DNA of 64,000 nucleotides from Filimonas sp. (GTDB lineage: Bacteria; Bacteroidota; Bacteroidia; Chitinophagales; Chitinophagaceae), in assembly GCA_017306865.1 (NCBI GenBank), contig JAFKHH010000015.1, positions 310,001 to 374,000 on the forward strand, in the 5' to 3' direction. The position numbers and the translations under genes are program-made. The stretch's first letter is position 1. Each line of letters opens with the position of its first letter. The notes under the pieces are model-generated. The model had not been told where the DNA came from. It worked only from the letters and a program-made list of their open reading frames with translations, and made no database searches. Shown here in pieces: positions 6,941 to 16,758 of the stretch.

Positions 6941-8251
6941 TTAATATTTTCCGTGTTCTGCGTCGAACTGTTTGTACAGCGCATCGTATTTATCTACGTC
7001 TTGTGGTTTTACGCCACGCGCTTTATCACGTTTCCATGAGTACAGGTTTGCCAGCCAGTCTACAGCCCTGCTTAAGCAGTTGTTCTCATTTTTAGTTCTT
7101 GTAGCTTTTGCTTTCAGCGCATCATATGCACTAGTCAGGTATTTGATTGCATCATCAGCCTGTACATATTGTTGTTTTACCACTTCATCACGCTGTGCTT
7201 TCAACTGTGCGCTTTGACCACGCAGATCAGAATAACGCTGGTCTAGTATGTTGAATTCGTTGTAGAACATAACGCCTGCATTGAACGCAATGATTGGGTT
7301 TGACTGATCTTTGTCGTATGCTTTTTTGAACGCGTCAGCCGCATATTTTCTGATCTCCGCCTGTTTTGTGCTGTCCAGTTTAGCTACTTCATCTTTGTTC
7401 GGATTAGCAAAGTACTCACCATAGTTAGAGTATTGCCCACCTGTTAAGGCTCCACCTGCATCTTCAGATTTATAGCTTGCTATCATCTGGTCCAGGCTGG
7501 AGTTGCTGTTTTTAAACTCCATACCATACTGCTCCCACATAGAAGCTTTGTCAGGATAAAGTGCCTTTGCCAGCGCCAGGTATTTCTGGAAGTTGGCATC
7601 GTCCTTTTTATCAGAATAATAGTTCAGCAGATAGCGGTACACGTCCATGTAGTCCTGTCCACCAATTTTTTCTGCTGCTATCTTTTTGTAATAGAAAACG
7701 GCATCGTCTGCTTTCTGCGCATTTTGTGCTGCATAACCTGCAAACAATACACTGAAAGTATCGATGTTCTGTTTATTGTTGGTCAGTCCTTTTTTAGACA
7801 GCATTTCGCCGATGTCTTCAGATACTTTGAATTTATCCAAAGCCTCGTTCCATTTGCTTTCTTTGAACAAGCCGTGACCAGCATTGAAGTAAGAAGAATA
7901 AATGATCGTAACTGCACGTAGTGCATCGTTGTCGCGGTCTTTACCTGTCAGTGCTTTTAGTGCTGTATCAGACTGGCGATATTTTGAGTACGCAGTGTAA
8001 GCGTCTTTCATCGCGTCAGGATATTTTTTAGAAGCTGCTGAGTCTAGTGCCAATTCAGAGTTAATCTTTAACCTCAGTAATAGTACTTCGTCAGTTTCTT
8101 TAGCTTTTGGGTCAGCCATCACTTTGTCCAGTTCTTTCTTTGCATCTTCATATTTATGAAAGACCAAATATTTAGTAACGCCATCCAGTTTCTGAGCCAT
8201 TACTTTTGTGCCACCTATTACTAAAAGGGAAGCAATCAATAGCTTTTTCAT
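6941..8251 (-). CDS. Periplasmic TPR-repeat protein downstream of gyrA
   Basis: Start at 8251 (MKKLLIASLLVIGGTKVMAQK) gives a 436-residue protein with a good signal peptide. The longer frame overlaps gyrA and is not needed. The mature part is almost wholly helical with tetratricopeptide-like pairs (DAMKDAYTAYSKYRQSD, EALDKFKVSEDIG, DAVFYYKKIA, DAFKKAYDKDQSNPIIAFNAGVMFYNE). It probably serves as a protein-protein scaffold in the periplasm. It begins 10 bases after gyrA and is presumably co-transcribed; this pairing is, to my knowledge, common in Bacteroidota. No enzymatic motif is visible. Confidence 0.85.
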   Translation of the reverse strand: MKKLLIASLLVIGGTKVMAQKLDGVTKYLVFHKYEDAKKELDKVMADPKAKETDEVLLLRLKINSELALDSAASKKYPDAMKDAYTAYSKYRQSDTALKALTGKDRDNDALRAVTIIYSSYFNAGHGLFKESKWNEALDKFKVSEDIGEMLSKKGLTNNKQNIDTFSVLFAGYAAQNAQKADDAVFYYKKIAAEKIGGQDYMDVYRYLLNYYSDKKDDANFQKYLALAKALYPDKASMWEQYGMEFKNSNSSLDQMIASYKSEDAGGALTGGQYSNYGEYFANPNKDEVAKLDSTKQAEIRKYAADAFKKAYDKDQSNPIIAFNAGVMFYNEFNILDQRYSDLRGQSAQLKAQRDEVVKQQYVQADDAIKYLTSAYDALKAKATRTKNENNCLSRAVDWLANLYSWKRDKARGVKPQDVDKYDALYKQFDAEHGKY

Positions 8252-8261
8252 ACGATGATTT

Positions 8262-10877
8262 TTAGTTATTGTTATCGGTTGTTTCCTGGTCTGCAGAAGG
8301 CTCGTCGTTTCCGTTTTCACCTTCCTGGGTTGGTTCATTTCCTTCAGCATTAATTGAAGTATCACCCTCAACTTCTGCATTTTCAACTACTTCTTCCTCT
8401 TCTTCAGCCTGTATTTTTGAGATAGCTGCTATTGCATCGCTATCGTCAAGGCGAATCAGTTTTACCCCTTGTGTTGCCCTGCCCGCCTCTTTAATGCTAG
8501 CTACGCTGGTGCGCAAGGTAATACCAGATTTACAAGTAATCAACAAGTCGTTCGTTTCATTTACGTCAACAATACCAACCAGTTGCCCTGTTTTCTCTGT
8601 TACGTTGATGGTTTTTACACCTTTACCGCCCCTGTTTGTAATGCGATAATCTTCTACCGGGGTACGTTTTCCGTAACCTTTCTCGCTGACAACCAATACA
8701 GTCTGTGCTGAGTCGTCTTTATTGACACATATCATGCCAATCACTTCGTCATTCTTTTCGTCTACTTCTATGCCGCCAACACCTATTGCACCGCGGCCGG
8801 TAGAACGTACTTTATCCTCGGGGAAGCGGATTGCACGGCCACTCTTCACTGCCATCATTATCTCGCTGTTACCATCGGTCATTCTTGCTTCCAGCAGTTC
8901 ATCGCCTTCTACAATGCTGATGGCGTTTACACCATTTGCACGCGGACGGCTAAACTCTTCCAGCAATGTTTTCTTAATGATGCCTTTCTTCGTACACAGT
9001 ATAATGTAGTGGCTGTTGATGAATTCTTCATCGTCCAGCTTCTTCACTTCTATAATAGCGCGTACCTTATCGTCTGGTGGTATCTGTATCAGGTTCTGAA
9101 TAGCACGGCCTTTACCCTGCTTCTCACCTTCCGGTATCTCATACACTTTCAGCCAATAGCATCTTCCTTTTTCTGTAAAGAACATCATGGTGTCATGGGT
9201 AGATGCAACGAACAGGTGTTCTACATAATCCTCCTCACGTGTTTTGCTACCTATAGCTCCACGGCCACCTCTGCGCTGCTGGCGATACTCGCTGGATGAG
9301 GTTCTTTTGATGTAACCTAAATGTGAAATAGTAATTACAACATCTTCTTTTTCAATGAAATCCTCAATGCTCATTTCATCAGCCAGATATTGGATCTCAG
9401 ATCTGCGCTCGTCCGCAAATTTGTCTTTTACCTCCGTCAGTTCACCTTTAATGATGTCATAACGCATACCCTCGTTGTTCAATATTTCCTTCAGGTGAGC
9501 GATTGTTTTCATTAATTCAGCATGTTCATCGCGGATCTTGTCGCGTTCCATACCGGTTAAACGTTGCAAACGCAGTTCAAGCACCGCTCTCGCTTGTATT
9601 TCGGTCATGCCAAATTTCGTAATCAAGCCTTCGCGCGCCAGGTCTGGTGTTGCAGAACTCCTGATCAGGGAAATAACCTCGTCCAGATGATCCAGTGCAA
9701 TCAGGTAACCTTCGAGTATATGGGCACGTTTCTCTGCTTCTTTCAGTTCGAATTTTGTTCGGCGAACCACCACTTCGTGGCGGAACTCGATAAACTCGCT
9801 GATCAGGTCTTTTACGTTCAGTATTCTCGGTCTGCCCTTTACAAGCGCAACGTTGTTTACGCCGAAAGAAGTCTGAAGCTCAGTGAATTTATAAAGCTGG
9901 TTGATAATAATATTTGCAACTGCATCACGTTTCAGGTCCAGTACTATACGTGTACCTTCCTTGTTGTTAGATTCGTTGTTTACGTGTGCAATGCCTTCTA
10001 TCGTTTTGTCGGTTACCAACTGGCCTATGCGGTCAGTCAGCGCATCACGGCTTACCTGGTAAGGCACTTCTGTAATGATGATCTGTTCACGTCCGCTGGC
10101 TTTTGTTTCCACGTTCACTTTACCACGTACCACAACCCTGCCGCGTCCTGTATGCAAAGCCTGTTTTACACCTTCCATACCGAAGATGATACCACCTGTC
10201 GGGAAGTCAGGCGCTTTTACATACTTGCAGATGTCCTCTATTGTAATTTCTCTGTTGTCAATATAAGCGATACAGCCATCAATTACTTCGCCCAGGTTGT
10301 GCGGCAACATATTGGTGGCCATACCTACGGCAATACCTGACGAACCGTTTACCAGCAATTGCGGAATGCGTGTAGGCAATACAGTTGGCTCTTGTAAAGA
10401 GTCATCAAAGTTTAACTGGAAATCCACAGTGTCTTTGTCTATATCCTGGAGAATGCTTTCCGCCAGTTTTTGCAAACGCACCTCCGTATAACGCATAGCA
10501 GCCGGCTCTTCACCATCCTGGCTACCGAAGTTACCCTGACCATCTACCAGCGTGTAACGCATGTTCCACTCCTGCGCCATACGCACAATAGCAGCATACA
10601 CCGAGCTGTCACCGTGTGGGTGATACTTACCCAGCACCTCACCTACCACACGCGCACTTTTCTTTGTAGGCTTGCTAAAGGACATGCCCAGTTCATTCAT
10701 GGCGAAAAGTATGCGCCTGTGCACGGGCTTAAATCCATCTCTCACATCAGGTAAGGCACGACCAACTATAACCGACATTGAATAGTCGATATAAGCCGTC
10801 TTCATCTGTTCCTCAATATTTACCTGAATAATACGATCATTGTCGCTTGTCTCCTGGGGCAAAAGATTTTCTTCCAT
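8262..10877 (-). CDS. gyrA: DNA gyrase subunit A
   Basis: The 871-residue protein is the DNA-cleaving subunit of gyrase, which introduces negative supercoils with GyrB. The breakage-reunion domain begins near residue 30 ([29 protein letters not shown]), with the catalytic tyrosine at Y130 in AAMRYTE. The C-terminal beta-pinwheel carries a GyrA box ([12 protein letters not shown]), which separates gyrase from topoisomerase IV. The tail beyond about 810 is very acidic ([15 protein letters not shown]...), as is usual in this phylum. In the quinolone region [11 protein letters not shown], the serine equivalent to E. coli S83 is present, but the residue equivalent to D87 is Ala95. Confidence 0.97.
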   Translation of the reverse strand: MEENLLPQETSDNDRIIQVNIEEQMKTAYIDYSMSVIVGRALPDVRDGFKPVHRRILFAMNELGMSFSKPTKKSARVVGEVLGKYHPHGDSSVYAAIVRMAQEWNMRYTLVDGQGNFGSQDGEEPAAMRYTEVRLQKLAESILQDIDKDTVDFQLNFDDSLQEPTVLPTRIPQLLVNGSSGIAVGMATNMLPHNLGEVIDGCIAYIDNREITIEDICKYVKAPDFPTGGIIFGMEGVKQALHTGRGRVVVRGKVNVETKASGREQIIITEVPYQVSRDALTDRIGQLVTDKTIEGIAHVNNESNNKEGTRIVLDLKRDAVANIIINQLYKFTELQTSFGVNNVALVKGRPRILNVKDLISEFIEFRHEVVVRRTKFELKEAEKRAHILEGYLIALDHLDEVISLIRSSATPDLAREGLITKFGMTEIQARAVLELRLQRLTGMERDKIRDEHAELMKTIAHLKEILNNEGMRYDIIKGELTEVKDKFADERRSEIQYLADEMSIEDFIEKEDVVITISHLGYIKRTSSSEYRQQRRGGRGAIGSKTREEDYVEHLFVASTHDTMMFFTEKGRCYWLKVYEIPEGEKQGKGRAIQNLIQIPPDDKVRAIIEVKKLDDEEFINSHYIILCTKKGIIKKTLLEEFSRPRANGVNAISIVEGDELLEARMTDGNSEIMMAVKSGRAIRFPEDKVRSTGRGAIGVGGIEVDEKNDEVIGMICVNKDDSAQTVLVVSEKGYGKRTPVEDYRITNRGGKGVKTINVTEKTGQLVGIVDVNETNDLLITCKSGITLRTSVASIKEAGRATQGVKLIRLDDSDAIAAISKIQAEEEEEVVENAEVEGDTSINAEGNEPTQEGENGNDEPSADQETTDNNN

Positions 10878-11130
10878 TGATATTATTCTCTGATCAAAAA
10901 ATAAAGGTGCAAAAGCACTGTAGATAGTGAAATTGCAGCCCGGATTGTAATAAAATCTGACTTTTTTACAAGATGGCGAAGATAACTTTTTTAGCCATTA
11001 TAATGCTTATAAACACTTGTTTTTTACACTGTTTTATCCACAAAAAAGTCTCAAAAGTTTACAAGTTTTAAAGCAGTTTCAATATGTTCTTTTCTACGGG
11101 TAAATCAGCGCTAAGCGCCCTGGTTGAACT

Positions 11131-11172
11131 TTACTTGCGACGCTCCGTTCTACAGTAGTAATTCTACTCAAC
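11131..11172 (-). repeat. Dispersed gtgcgacgcaa element, copy B
   Basis: Read on the minus strand, the sequence gives gagtagaattactactgtag then aacggagcgtcgcaagtaaa. The words match copies A, D, F and H listed in other entries. Confidence 0.5.
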
Positions 11173-11181
11173 AACTTGCGA

Positions 11182-11213
11182 AAACCTGACAGGCCTTTAA
11201 GACCTGTCAGGTT
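11182..11213. repeat. Palindromic cctgacagg hairpin
   Basis: AAACCTGACAGG and CCTGTCAGGTTT form a near-perfect palindrome around cctttaaga. Related palindromes with the core cctgacaggtcttaaagac occur at 57225-57257, 61480-61512 and 62285-62317. Confidence 0.7.
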
Positions 11214-11429
11214 TAATACCCGCATTGAAACCATGAAACCCGAAAACTTTTGAAACCCCTTACGAAATGTGCATTACTTGAGCTGATTGCAATAAGTTTT
11301 CCCCATTTTGCTATTTAAGGTTTCGTTGCCGTTTGTGGCATGAATTTGAGATAAGTAAGGCAGGGAATAATAACAAAGCGTTTACAATAAACGCTTCGGT
11401 TTTGCATTAGTAATTTTTAAAGCCCTGAT

Positions 11430-12893
11430 ATGAAAGTTTACCGTTTACTCCGCAACAACCAGGAAACGGGCCCTTTTACAGCAGAGGAGCTACTGCAAAA
11501 GGGATTGAAGCCATACGACCTTATCTGGGTTGATGGTAAAAGCGCTGCATGGCGCTACCCTTCCGAAGTGGATGTTTTCAAGCCTTACATTGCACCCGTG
11601 GATGAGCAACCGTATGACAGGTTTTATAAAAAAAATGACAATGTGCCGGAAGAAAAACCAGCACAGAAACCACTTGTAAAACCTAAATTCAGGATACGTG
11701 CAGAGAGTCACAAAATAGAGTTGGTAGAACCTGAAAAGACGAATATTGCACAACCAGGAAAAGAACAACCTGCATCTCCCATTACTAAACCTGCGGAAAC
11801 AACAATAACAGTTTCGGCACCTGTGCAAGAGGCTGCGCCTGCATGGCAGGATGCACTAAATGACTGGCAAACACAACAGCCTGAACAGAAGGAATCCACA
11901 CCAGAAAAACAACCATCTACTATACAGTTTCCGCCAAATTCTCCCGACGAATTGGATGAAAATTATTCAGAACGTCTTTTCAGGGCTAAGCAAAATGGCA
12001 ACAGAAGCCGCCAGGTGCTTAGCTACGCAGTGCTGGCAGTGTTGGCCCCTTTGCTGATAGCTGGTATGTGGTTTGGGTTTAAGCATAATGATGCCCAGGA
12101 TGAACCGGCTACGACAGCGACCGTTACTGAAACGAAGGATGCTGAAAGTAAAGTATCTACTTCTGAATCAATGGTTAAACCTATGGTTGTTGAAGAAAAA
12201 AAAGAAGAACAGCATGCTGTAGTTAAAGCAACACCACCCGCAACCGGTGCACCTGTGACTAAGGTTGCTGTTGCGCCTGAGAAACACAATTCAGCAAGCG
12301 AGACATTGGTAAAGAAACCGGAGAATAAGCCAGTAAGCACCACACTACCTAAAGAAACGAATAAAGCTATAGCAGCCACTAACCTATCAGATCCGCATGT
12401 TGCTAAACCACCCGTTGTTACGCCTGGTAAGAAGGCAACAACAGCTCCGCAACAGGTAAATGCTGTGGCGCCGGCAGTAGTAAATGTGCCGGTTGCAAAC
12501 AAACCTAAAGCGGATGCGGCTATTGCAAAAGCAAACACACCTGTAGCTACATCTGCTGCGGCTTATAATCCACCGCCCGTTGTATCTGGCAAAAAGATCA
12601 GCAGCTATGTAGATGTACAACAGGAGAGCTTACCTGCTGCGCCGGGTGAAAAAAGCGTACGCTTTCATGTAAAAAACCTGGGCGATGCACAAGTAGACCT
12701 GGTTGTATTAGACCTGCAATATTTTGACGGCAGGGGTAATTTGCGCAAAGGATCTACTATGTATTTCAAAAAGATACCCGCACAAAACGATATAGCAGTA
12801 GACGCTCCCATTGTAAAAGACGCAGACCGCGTAAGCTATAAGGTTTCGCTACTCAGCATTGAGCAAAAAGGTGTGTACATAGTAGCAGAGTAA
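11430..12893 (+). CDS. GYF_2/DUF4339-domain membrane protein
   Basis: The 487-residue protein starts with a GYF_2-type module at residues 1-55 (RNNQETGPFTAEELLQKGLKPYDLIWVDG...AWRYPSEV), a small domain thought to bind proline-rich peptides. A low-complexity Pro/Glu/Lys linker leads to a single transmembrane helix at about 196-217 (LSYAVLAVLAPLLIAGMWFGF). A long Ala/Thr/Pro/Lys-rich stretch follows, then a C-terminal beta domain (about 390-487, VRFHVKNLGDAQVDLVVLDLQYFDGRG...). The GYF part is predicted cytoplasmic and the C-terminal domain extracytoplasmic. The role is unknown. It is transcribed alone, away from gyrA. Confidence 0.8.
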   Translation: MKVYRLLRNNQETGPFTAEELLQKGLKPYDLIWVDGKSAAWRYPSEVDVFKPYIAPVDEQPYDRFYKKNDNVPEEKPAQKPLVKPKFRIRAESHKIELVEPEKTNIAQPGKEQPASPITKPAETTITVSAPVQEAAPAWQDALNDWQTQQPEQKESTPEKQPSTIQFPPNSPDELDENYSERLFRAKQNGNRSRQVLSYAVLAVLAPLLIAGMWFGFKHNDAQDEPATTATVTETKDAESKVSTSESMVKPMVVEEKKEEQHAVVKATPPATGAPVTKVAVAPEKHNSASETLVKKPENKPVSTTLPKETNKAIAATNLSDPHVAKPPVVTPGKKATTAPQQVNAVAPAVVNVPVANKPKADAAIAKANTPVATSAAAYNPPPVVSGKKISSYVDVQQESLPAAPGEKSVRFHVKNLGDAQVDLVVLDLQYFDGRGNLRKGSTMYFKKIPAQNDIAVDAPIVKDADRVSYKVSLLSIEQKGVYIVAE

Positions 12894-13140
12894 TGGTTTT
12901 ATTGTCACATTGTTTTATTGTTGCATTGTCAGGCATTTTGTTGAGTAATGTTACGCAGTACAAGTGTGCGACGCAAGTAAAGCCCATGGGTATTATTTAG
13001 CTGGGTACATAAAAACATGCTAATAAGTCATGGTGCTTATGGGTATAAGGCAATTCAACGATATGGCTATCCGGTAATAAAACAATTTAGCCATGTAACC
13101 ATTTAACAATGTATCCATTAAACAATTCAAATACTCTATC
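12894..13140. repeat. Echo inverted repeat of attgtt/aacaat words with element copy C
   Basis: The left arm (12897-12945) is built of ttttattgtcacattg, ttttattgttgcattg. The right arm (13060-13140) is built of complementary words (aaaacaatttagccatgtaa, ccatttaacaatgtatcc, attaaacaattc). The loop includes gtacaagtgtgcgacgcaag (12958-12985), a copy of the dispersed element. Confidence 0.55.
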
Positions 13141-13148
13141 TTAGCCTA

Positions 13149-14540
13149 ATGAAGCATATCCTACTTTTTGGGGCTGGCAAATCAGCTTCTGTTCTCATCG
13201 ATTATCTCATACAGCTTGTTATTGATAAAAACTGGCACCTGACTATTGCGGATGCAAATGAAGCTGTGGTAAAAAGCAAGTCGGATGGCTATAATAATGT
13301 GACAGGCGTGGCTTTGCAGATACAGGATGATGCGAAAAGAAAGGGGCTTGTAGCAGATGCGGATATAGTGATCTCTCTTATGCCGCCTGCATTACACTTC
13401 ATAGTAGCAAAGGATTGTGTGGCTGCAGGTAAAAACCTGTTAACGGCGTCTTATGTAGATGACAACATACGATCGCTGGAGAAAGAAATAAAAGAAAAAT
13501 CATTATTGTTCCTGTGTGAGATGGGCCTGGATCCGGGTATAGACCACATGAGCGCTATGCAGGTGATACACCGCATTAAGCTACAGGGTGGAAAAATTAC
13601 TTCCTTTAAGTCGCATTGTGGCGGGTTGGTTGCACCGGAAAGTGATGATAACCCGTGGCATTATAAGATCAGTTGGAACCCGCGTAATGTAGTGGTGGCC
13701 GGTAAGGCTGGCGCTATTTACAAAGAAAATAACGAGGTGGTAGAAAAAGGTTACAGGGACCTGTTTAACCCTGCGGTTGGTAATATACTGGATGTGCCAG
13801 GTAATGATATTTACGCGTTCTATCCGAATCGTGATAGCCTGGGCTATATACCTGTGTATGGATTAGAGGATACGCACACATTTATACGCACTACTTTGAG
13901 GCACCCCGCCTTTATTACCGGTTGGGACAAGATTATAGAATTGCGACTGACAGATGAAGAGAAAGTGTATGACACGACTAACTTATCATTTGCGGCATTC
14001 TTTTTACAACACCTGGAAAGATTCAGGTTTGCTAACTGGTTTGAAAAAGCGACTGCCAAACAGCGCGGTGCAGCATTTATGTCCGTAGATTCTGCCGGTA
14101 ACCTAAGCATGGCTGAGGCGGACGAAACGGGTACAGAACAGGCCATTGTAGAGCAGTTGTATTTTCTTGGCTTTGATGATGGTGAACTGATCAATAAAGG
14201 TGTATGTAGTGCTGCTGATGTACTGCAACTGGCCCTGGAAAAGAAACTGATCCTGCGCCCTGAAGATAAAGACCTGGTGATTATGATGCATGAGTTTGAA
14301 TATACACTGAATGGTAAGCAGCATGCCTTGTCAAGTACGCTTAGTGTAACGGGTGAAGATAGTGTACATACTGCTATGGCGAAAACAGTGGGCTTGCCAC
14401 TGGGTATCGCTGCAAAGCTGATACTGGAAGAGGAGATTGCTGAAACGGGATTACACATTCCCATCTCCCCTGCCATATATGAACCGGTATTACAGGAGCT
14501 GCAACAACACGGGATAATATTTAAAGACGAAGAAAAATAA
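13149..14540 (+). CDS. Saccharopine dehydrogenase family protein
   Basis: This 463-residue enzyme begins with a Rossmann nucleotide-binding motif (LLFGAGKSASVLIDYL, residues 4-19) and continues with the family's conserved segments: LVADADIVISLMPPALH, CEMGLDPGIDHMSAM at about 124-138, and GGLVAPESDDNPWHYKISWNPRNVV. These are typical of the saccharopine reductase/dehydrogenase family, which handles NAD(P)H-dependent lysine-alpha-aminoadipate steps. The Bacteroidota members are often annotated as lysine or saccharopine dehydrogenases without biochemical proof. It is a single-gene unit closed by a strong terminator at 14547-14576. Confidence 0.88.
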   Translation: MKHILLFGAGKSASVLIDYLIQLVIDKNWHLTIADANEAVVKSKSDGYNNVTGVALQIQDDAKRKGLVADADIVISLMPPALHFIVAKDCVAAGKNLLTASYVDDNIRSLEKEIKEKSLLFLCEMGLDPGIDHMSAMQVIHRIKLQGGKITSFKSHCGGLVAPESDDNPWHYKISWNPRNVVVAGKAGAIYKENNEVVEKGYRDLFNPAVGNILDVPGNDIYAFYPNRDSLGYIPVYGLEDTHTFIRTTLRHPAFITGWDKIIELRLTDEEKVYDTTNLSFAAFFLQHLERFRFANWFEKATAKQRGAAFMSVDSAGNLSMAEADETGTEQAIVEQLYFLGFDDGELINKGVCSAADVLQLALEKKLILRPEDKDLVIMMHEFEYTLNGKQHALSSTLSVTGEDSVHTAMAKTVGLPLGIAAKLILEEEIAETGLHIPISPAIYEPVLQELQQHGIIFKDEEK

Positions 14541-14546
14541 AAATAG

Positions 14547-14576
14547 AAAGAGGTGAGTCAAGTGACTCACCTCTTT
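14547..14576 (+). terminator. Terminator of the saccharopine dehydrogenase gene
   Basis: A perfect 14-bp stem (AAAGAGGTGAGTCA with its complement) has a nominal 2-nt loop and is followed by TTTT-rich sequence, 6 bases after the stop codon. Confidence 0.9.
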
Positions 14577-14577
14577 T

Positions 14578-14919
14578 GTTAAGTGGATAATTTTTCGGAT
14601 ACATCTTTTCGTTCACATGCTAGTCTTTCCGGGAAACGTGCGGCCTCAGAAAAGCTGCGTTAAGAAAATTGGCATGAACGCCGGAAAAATCCATTGCTGT
14701 TTGAGCCAGGCGTAACTTATTGTACTTAATCTGTAAGCGGCGAGTTCAATGGATTTCGGCGGGCAGGACAATTTTTAGCCTGCTTTTCTGGAGCCTTGAT
14801 TTTTTTGGTTACTTTTTGTATCAAGACAAAAAGTAACACCGTCGGTAGACAAATGAAAGCCTGCAATTGAATGCCTCACTAATTTACTCGGCAGCAATGA
14901 ATTTTTATAGACCTCGCCA
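14578..14919. repeat. Intergenic stretch with inverted repeats and gttactttttgt hairpin
   Basis: No gene is seen. AAAATCCATTG-type sequence (near 14686-14697) is repeated inverted as CAATGGATTTCGG (14746-14758). A perfect 12-bp hairpin GTTACTTTTTGT/ACAAAAAGTAAC spans 14808-14837. I recall very similar tracts as interspersed repeats in other Sphingobacteria-like genomes, so this is probably a copy of a mobile or palindromic intergenic repeat. Confidence 0.55.
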
Positions 14920-15501
14920 TTACCTATACCTTCTCTTCCACACCTTATACCACGTTTTATTCTTAGGATAGCTACGTGCAGCCGTCATGTTGTTAAAGAT
15001 GAGCGCTGTGAGTAGTAGTATGGTGACGCCACTGGCTACGGGGCTTAGCACGTACCAATAGCCAAGCTGCTGTATTTTGGCAGAGCCAATATTTGCAATG
15101 AGCCCTGTAGCGCCGCCAGGCGGATGTAGTGTTTTGGTGATCTGCATACATACGATGGATAAGGAAACGGTAAGCGCAGACGAAAGCCATAGCTCGTTTG
15201 GAATAAGCTTGTGAATAGTAACACCTATAATGGCTGAAATAATATGCCCGCCCAGCAGGTTGCGCGGCTGAGAAAATGGACTATTGATAACGCCATAAAT
15301 GAGTACGGCAGAGGCACCAAAAGAACCGATCATAAAGAGATTGTCGTAGGCTGTTATGTATTGGCTGTTTAAAAAACCGATGAGGCCAATGCCGACAAAG
15401 GATCCGATAAATGTCCAGATGTGTTCCTTCGCATCTACCAGTGTTTCTTTATACATAATGTAGCGCGCCATGCGGTAATGCTTCCTGATCTTTTGTTTCA
15501 T
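14920..15501 (-). CDS. HPP family integral membrane protein
   Basis: The 193-residue protein has four to five predicted membrane helices and the signature motif LHPPGGATGLIANIG (HPPGGA) at about residues 126-140 that names the HPP family. Members are implicated in nitrite transport in chloroplasts and cyanobacteria; the bacterial role is not firmly established. Helices lie near 28-47, 52-70, 80-97, 105-122 and 148-168. It is transcribed alone, and a terminator that belongs to the next minus-strand gene lies upstream of it. Confidence 0.88.
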   Translation of the reverse strand: MKQKIRKHYRMARYIMYKETLVDAKEHIWTFIGSFVGIGLIGFLNSQYITAYDNLFMIGSFGASAVLIYGVINSPFSQPRNLLGGHIISAIIGVTIHKLIPNELWLSSALTVSLSIVCMQITKTLHPPGGATGLIANIGSAKIQQLGYWYVLSPVASGVTILLLTALIFNNMTAARSYPKNKTWYKVWKRRYR

Positions 15502-15906
15502 ACGCTTTTGCAGCCTGCAGGTGAGGTTTTAAAAAAGATGACGGCAAAGATAAACCGAACCAACCAGGCAGACTATGAAAAAAGATAATGGAATAGAAAA
15601 ATAAAAAGGCCATTTCATGTTGATGAAATGGCCTGTAGTGTTGTTGATAGGTCTACATGGGAAATAATAATAAACGTACCCGCCAATAGCAGGGTACAGT
15701 ATAATAGGCAGCTTTTCTGCTCTTGCCGATAGTACTATCGACAGATGGATAAGCTGTTGTACGAACAGTCTATAAAGGGCCAGTATATTTATTGGGATAG
15801 GTAAATAATGCGAATAGCATTATCTATAAGTGGATGCGGTACAAAGGTGCGGCATCTTTACTTACCAGTTTTTTGCAATTGGTCAAACCAATGCCCTTAT
15901 CGGACA
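15502..15906. other. Gene-free stretch upstream of HPP gene
   Basis: Apart from the terminator at 15608-15633, I see only short AT-rich sequence and no credible reading frame on either strand. Confidence 0.5.
15608..15633 (-). terminator. Terminator for minus-strand transcription from 16617
   Basis: GGCCATTTCAT and ATGAAATGGCC pair around GTTG. On the minus strand the stem is followed by TTTTTATTTTT. It lies about 270 bases after the stop of the carboxypeptidase-like gene. Confidence 0.8.
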
Positions 15907-16617
15907 TTATTGTATTTTGTATTTGGCTTTGTACTTTTTGAAAGAATCCTGTACATACAGCATCATATCTTCCGCATTTGCTTTGCGGGCAAACGCATAG
16001 GTTGGCCTGTATTCGCGCATGAAGGTGATTAATTTCTCGCCTTGAAGGCCTGTTGCCATAGCTACGTAAGATGGATTGAAACGATAGTCAATATAATTGT
16101 CTTTTTCCTGTTCTTCCAGTCGTTTTCTTAGTTCACGTTTTTGCTTCTCTCCTTTTGAAAAATAAGAGATGGGGCTAACGCGAATACCAAACCCTTCGGG
16201 TGTAGTATTGCCGGCCAGCTTTACTTTGTTTTGATACAACTCCTGGTATTGGCTAAAGCGGCCTAAAGAGTCATGCCTGTACCCGCTGGTTACGGTTACC
16301 GTATCCAGGCTATTGTGGCTTACCTCCATAAATATGTTGTAAGACTTATTATACATGGACGCGCCTACTTTTACTACCTTGGACTTATACCCTATATAGC
16401 TGAAGCTGACGCTATCGCCGGGATTTGCGTCTATTTTGTAAAAACCGCCCAGGTCGGTTGAGGCATATTTATCAGTAGTGGCATTATATACGGTAACAGC
16501 AGTAAGTACTGTTGAGGAGTCAAAACGGACTACTTTTCCACGCAATTGATTTTGCGCCTGTAAGCGGTTTCCTACTGCAAGTGTTAGCAACAAAAAGAGA
16601 ATATATCGGGTCTTCAT
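15907..16617 (-). CDS. Secreted carboxypeptidase-like regulatory domain protein
   Basis: The 236-residue protein has a signal peptide (MKTRYILFLLLTLAVGNRLQAQ). A CarboxypepD_reg-like beta sandwich follows at about residues 25-105 (LRGKVVRFDSSTVLTAVTVYN...STDLGGFYKIDANPGDSVSFSYIGYKSK), the domain found at the start of TonB-dependent receptors. Here there is no plug or barrel. The rest (110-236) is a Lys/Tyr-rich helical region with RHDSLGRFSQYQELYQNKV and a tail rich in basic residues. It is probably a periplasmic or outer-surface protein of unknown partner. Confidence 0.82.
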   Translation of the reverse strand: MKTRYILFLLLTLAVGNRLQAQNQLRGKVVRFDSSTVLTAVTVYNATTDKYASTDLGGFYKIDANPGDSVSFSYIGYKSKVVKVGASMYNKSYNIFMEVSHNSLDTVTVTSGYRHDSLGRFSQYQELYQNKVKLAGNTTPEGFGIRVSPISYFSKGEKQKRELRKRLEEQEKDNYIDYRFNPSYVAMATGLQGEKLITFMREYRPTYAFARKANAEDMMLYVQDSFKKYKAKYKIQ

Positions 16618-16758
16618 ATCACTAAATTATTGTATTACTGCTAAATAACCATCTGAAACATTTTTCCATTTTTTAAAAAATTAGTTCAAGCCTGTTGACA
16701 TAGGGCTGTCACTAGCCGGTAGTTTCTTTGTATTCACAAACAAAAAAAACATACAACT

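Larger units (their letters stand above)
10878..11429. other. Intergenic region between gyrA and GYF-domain gene (divergent promoters)
   Basis: No gene is seen. It should hold the divergent promoters of gyrA (minus) and the GYF gene (plus). It contains one perfect DnaA-box-like ttatccaca at about 11035, a copy of the dispersed gcgacgc element (11131-11172) and a palindromic cctgacagg hairpin (11182-11213). Confidence 0.55.

Noticed and set aside
6784-7095. Plus-strand ORF starting MSSQVLIVLVLTFLINLI
   Set aside because: It runs through a strong terminator hairpin and then antisense into the TPR gene, whose coding evidence is far better.
9564-10340. 258-residue ORF antisense to gyrA
   Set aside because: A long open frame opposite a conserved gene; Cys/Tyr/Phe-rich translation is typical of an antisense shadow.
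11034-11043. Perfect DnaA-box-like ttatccaca upstream of gyrA, possible replication origin
   Set aside because: Only one clear box is visible, with no cluster, no AT-rich unwinding array and no dnaA or dnaN nearby; one match is expected by chance in a window of this size.
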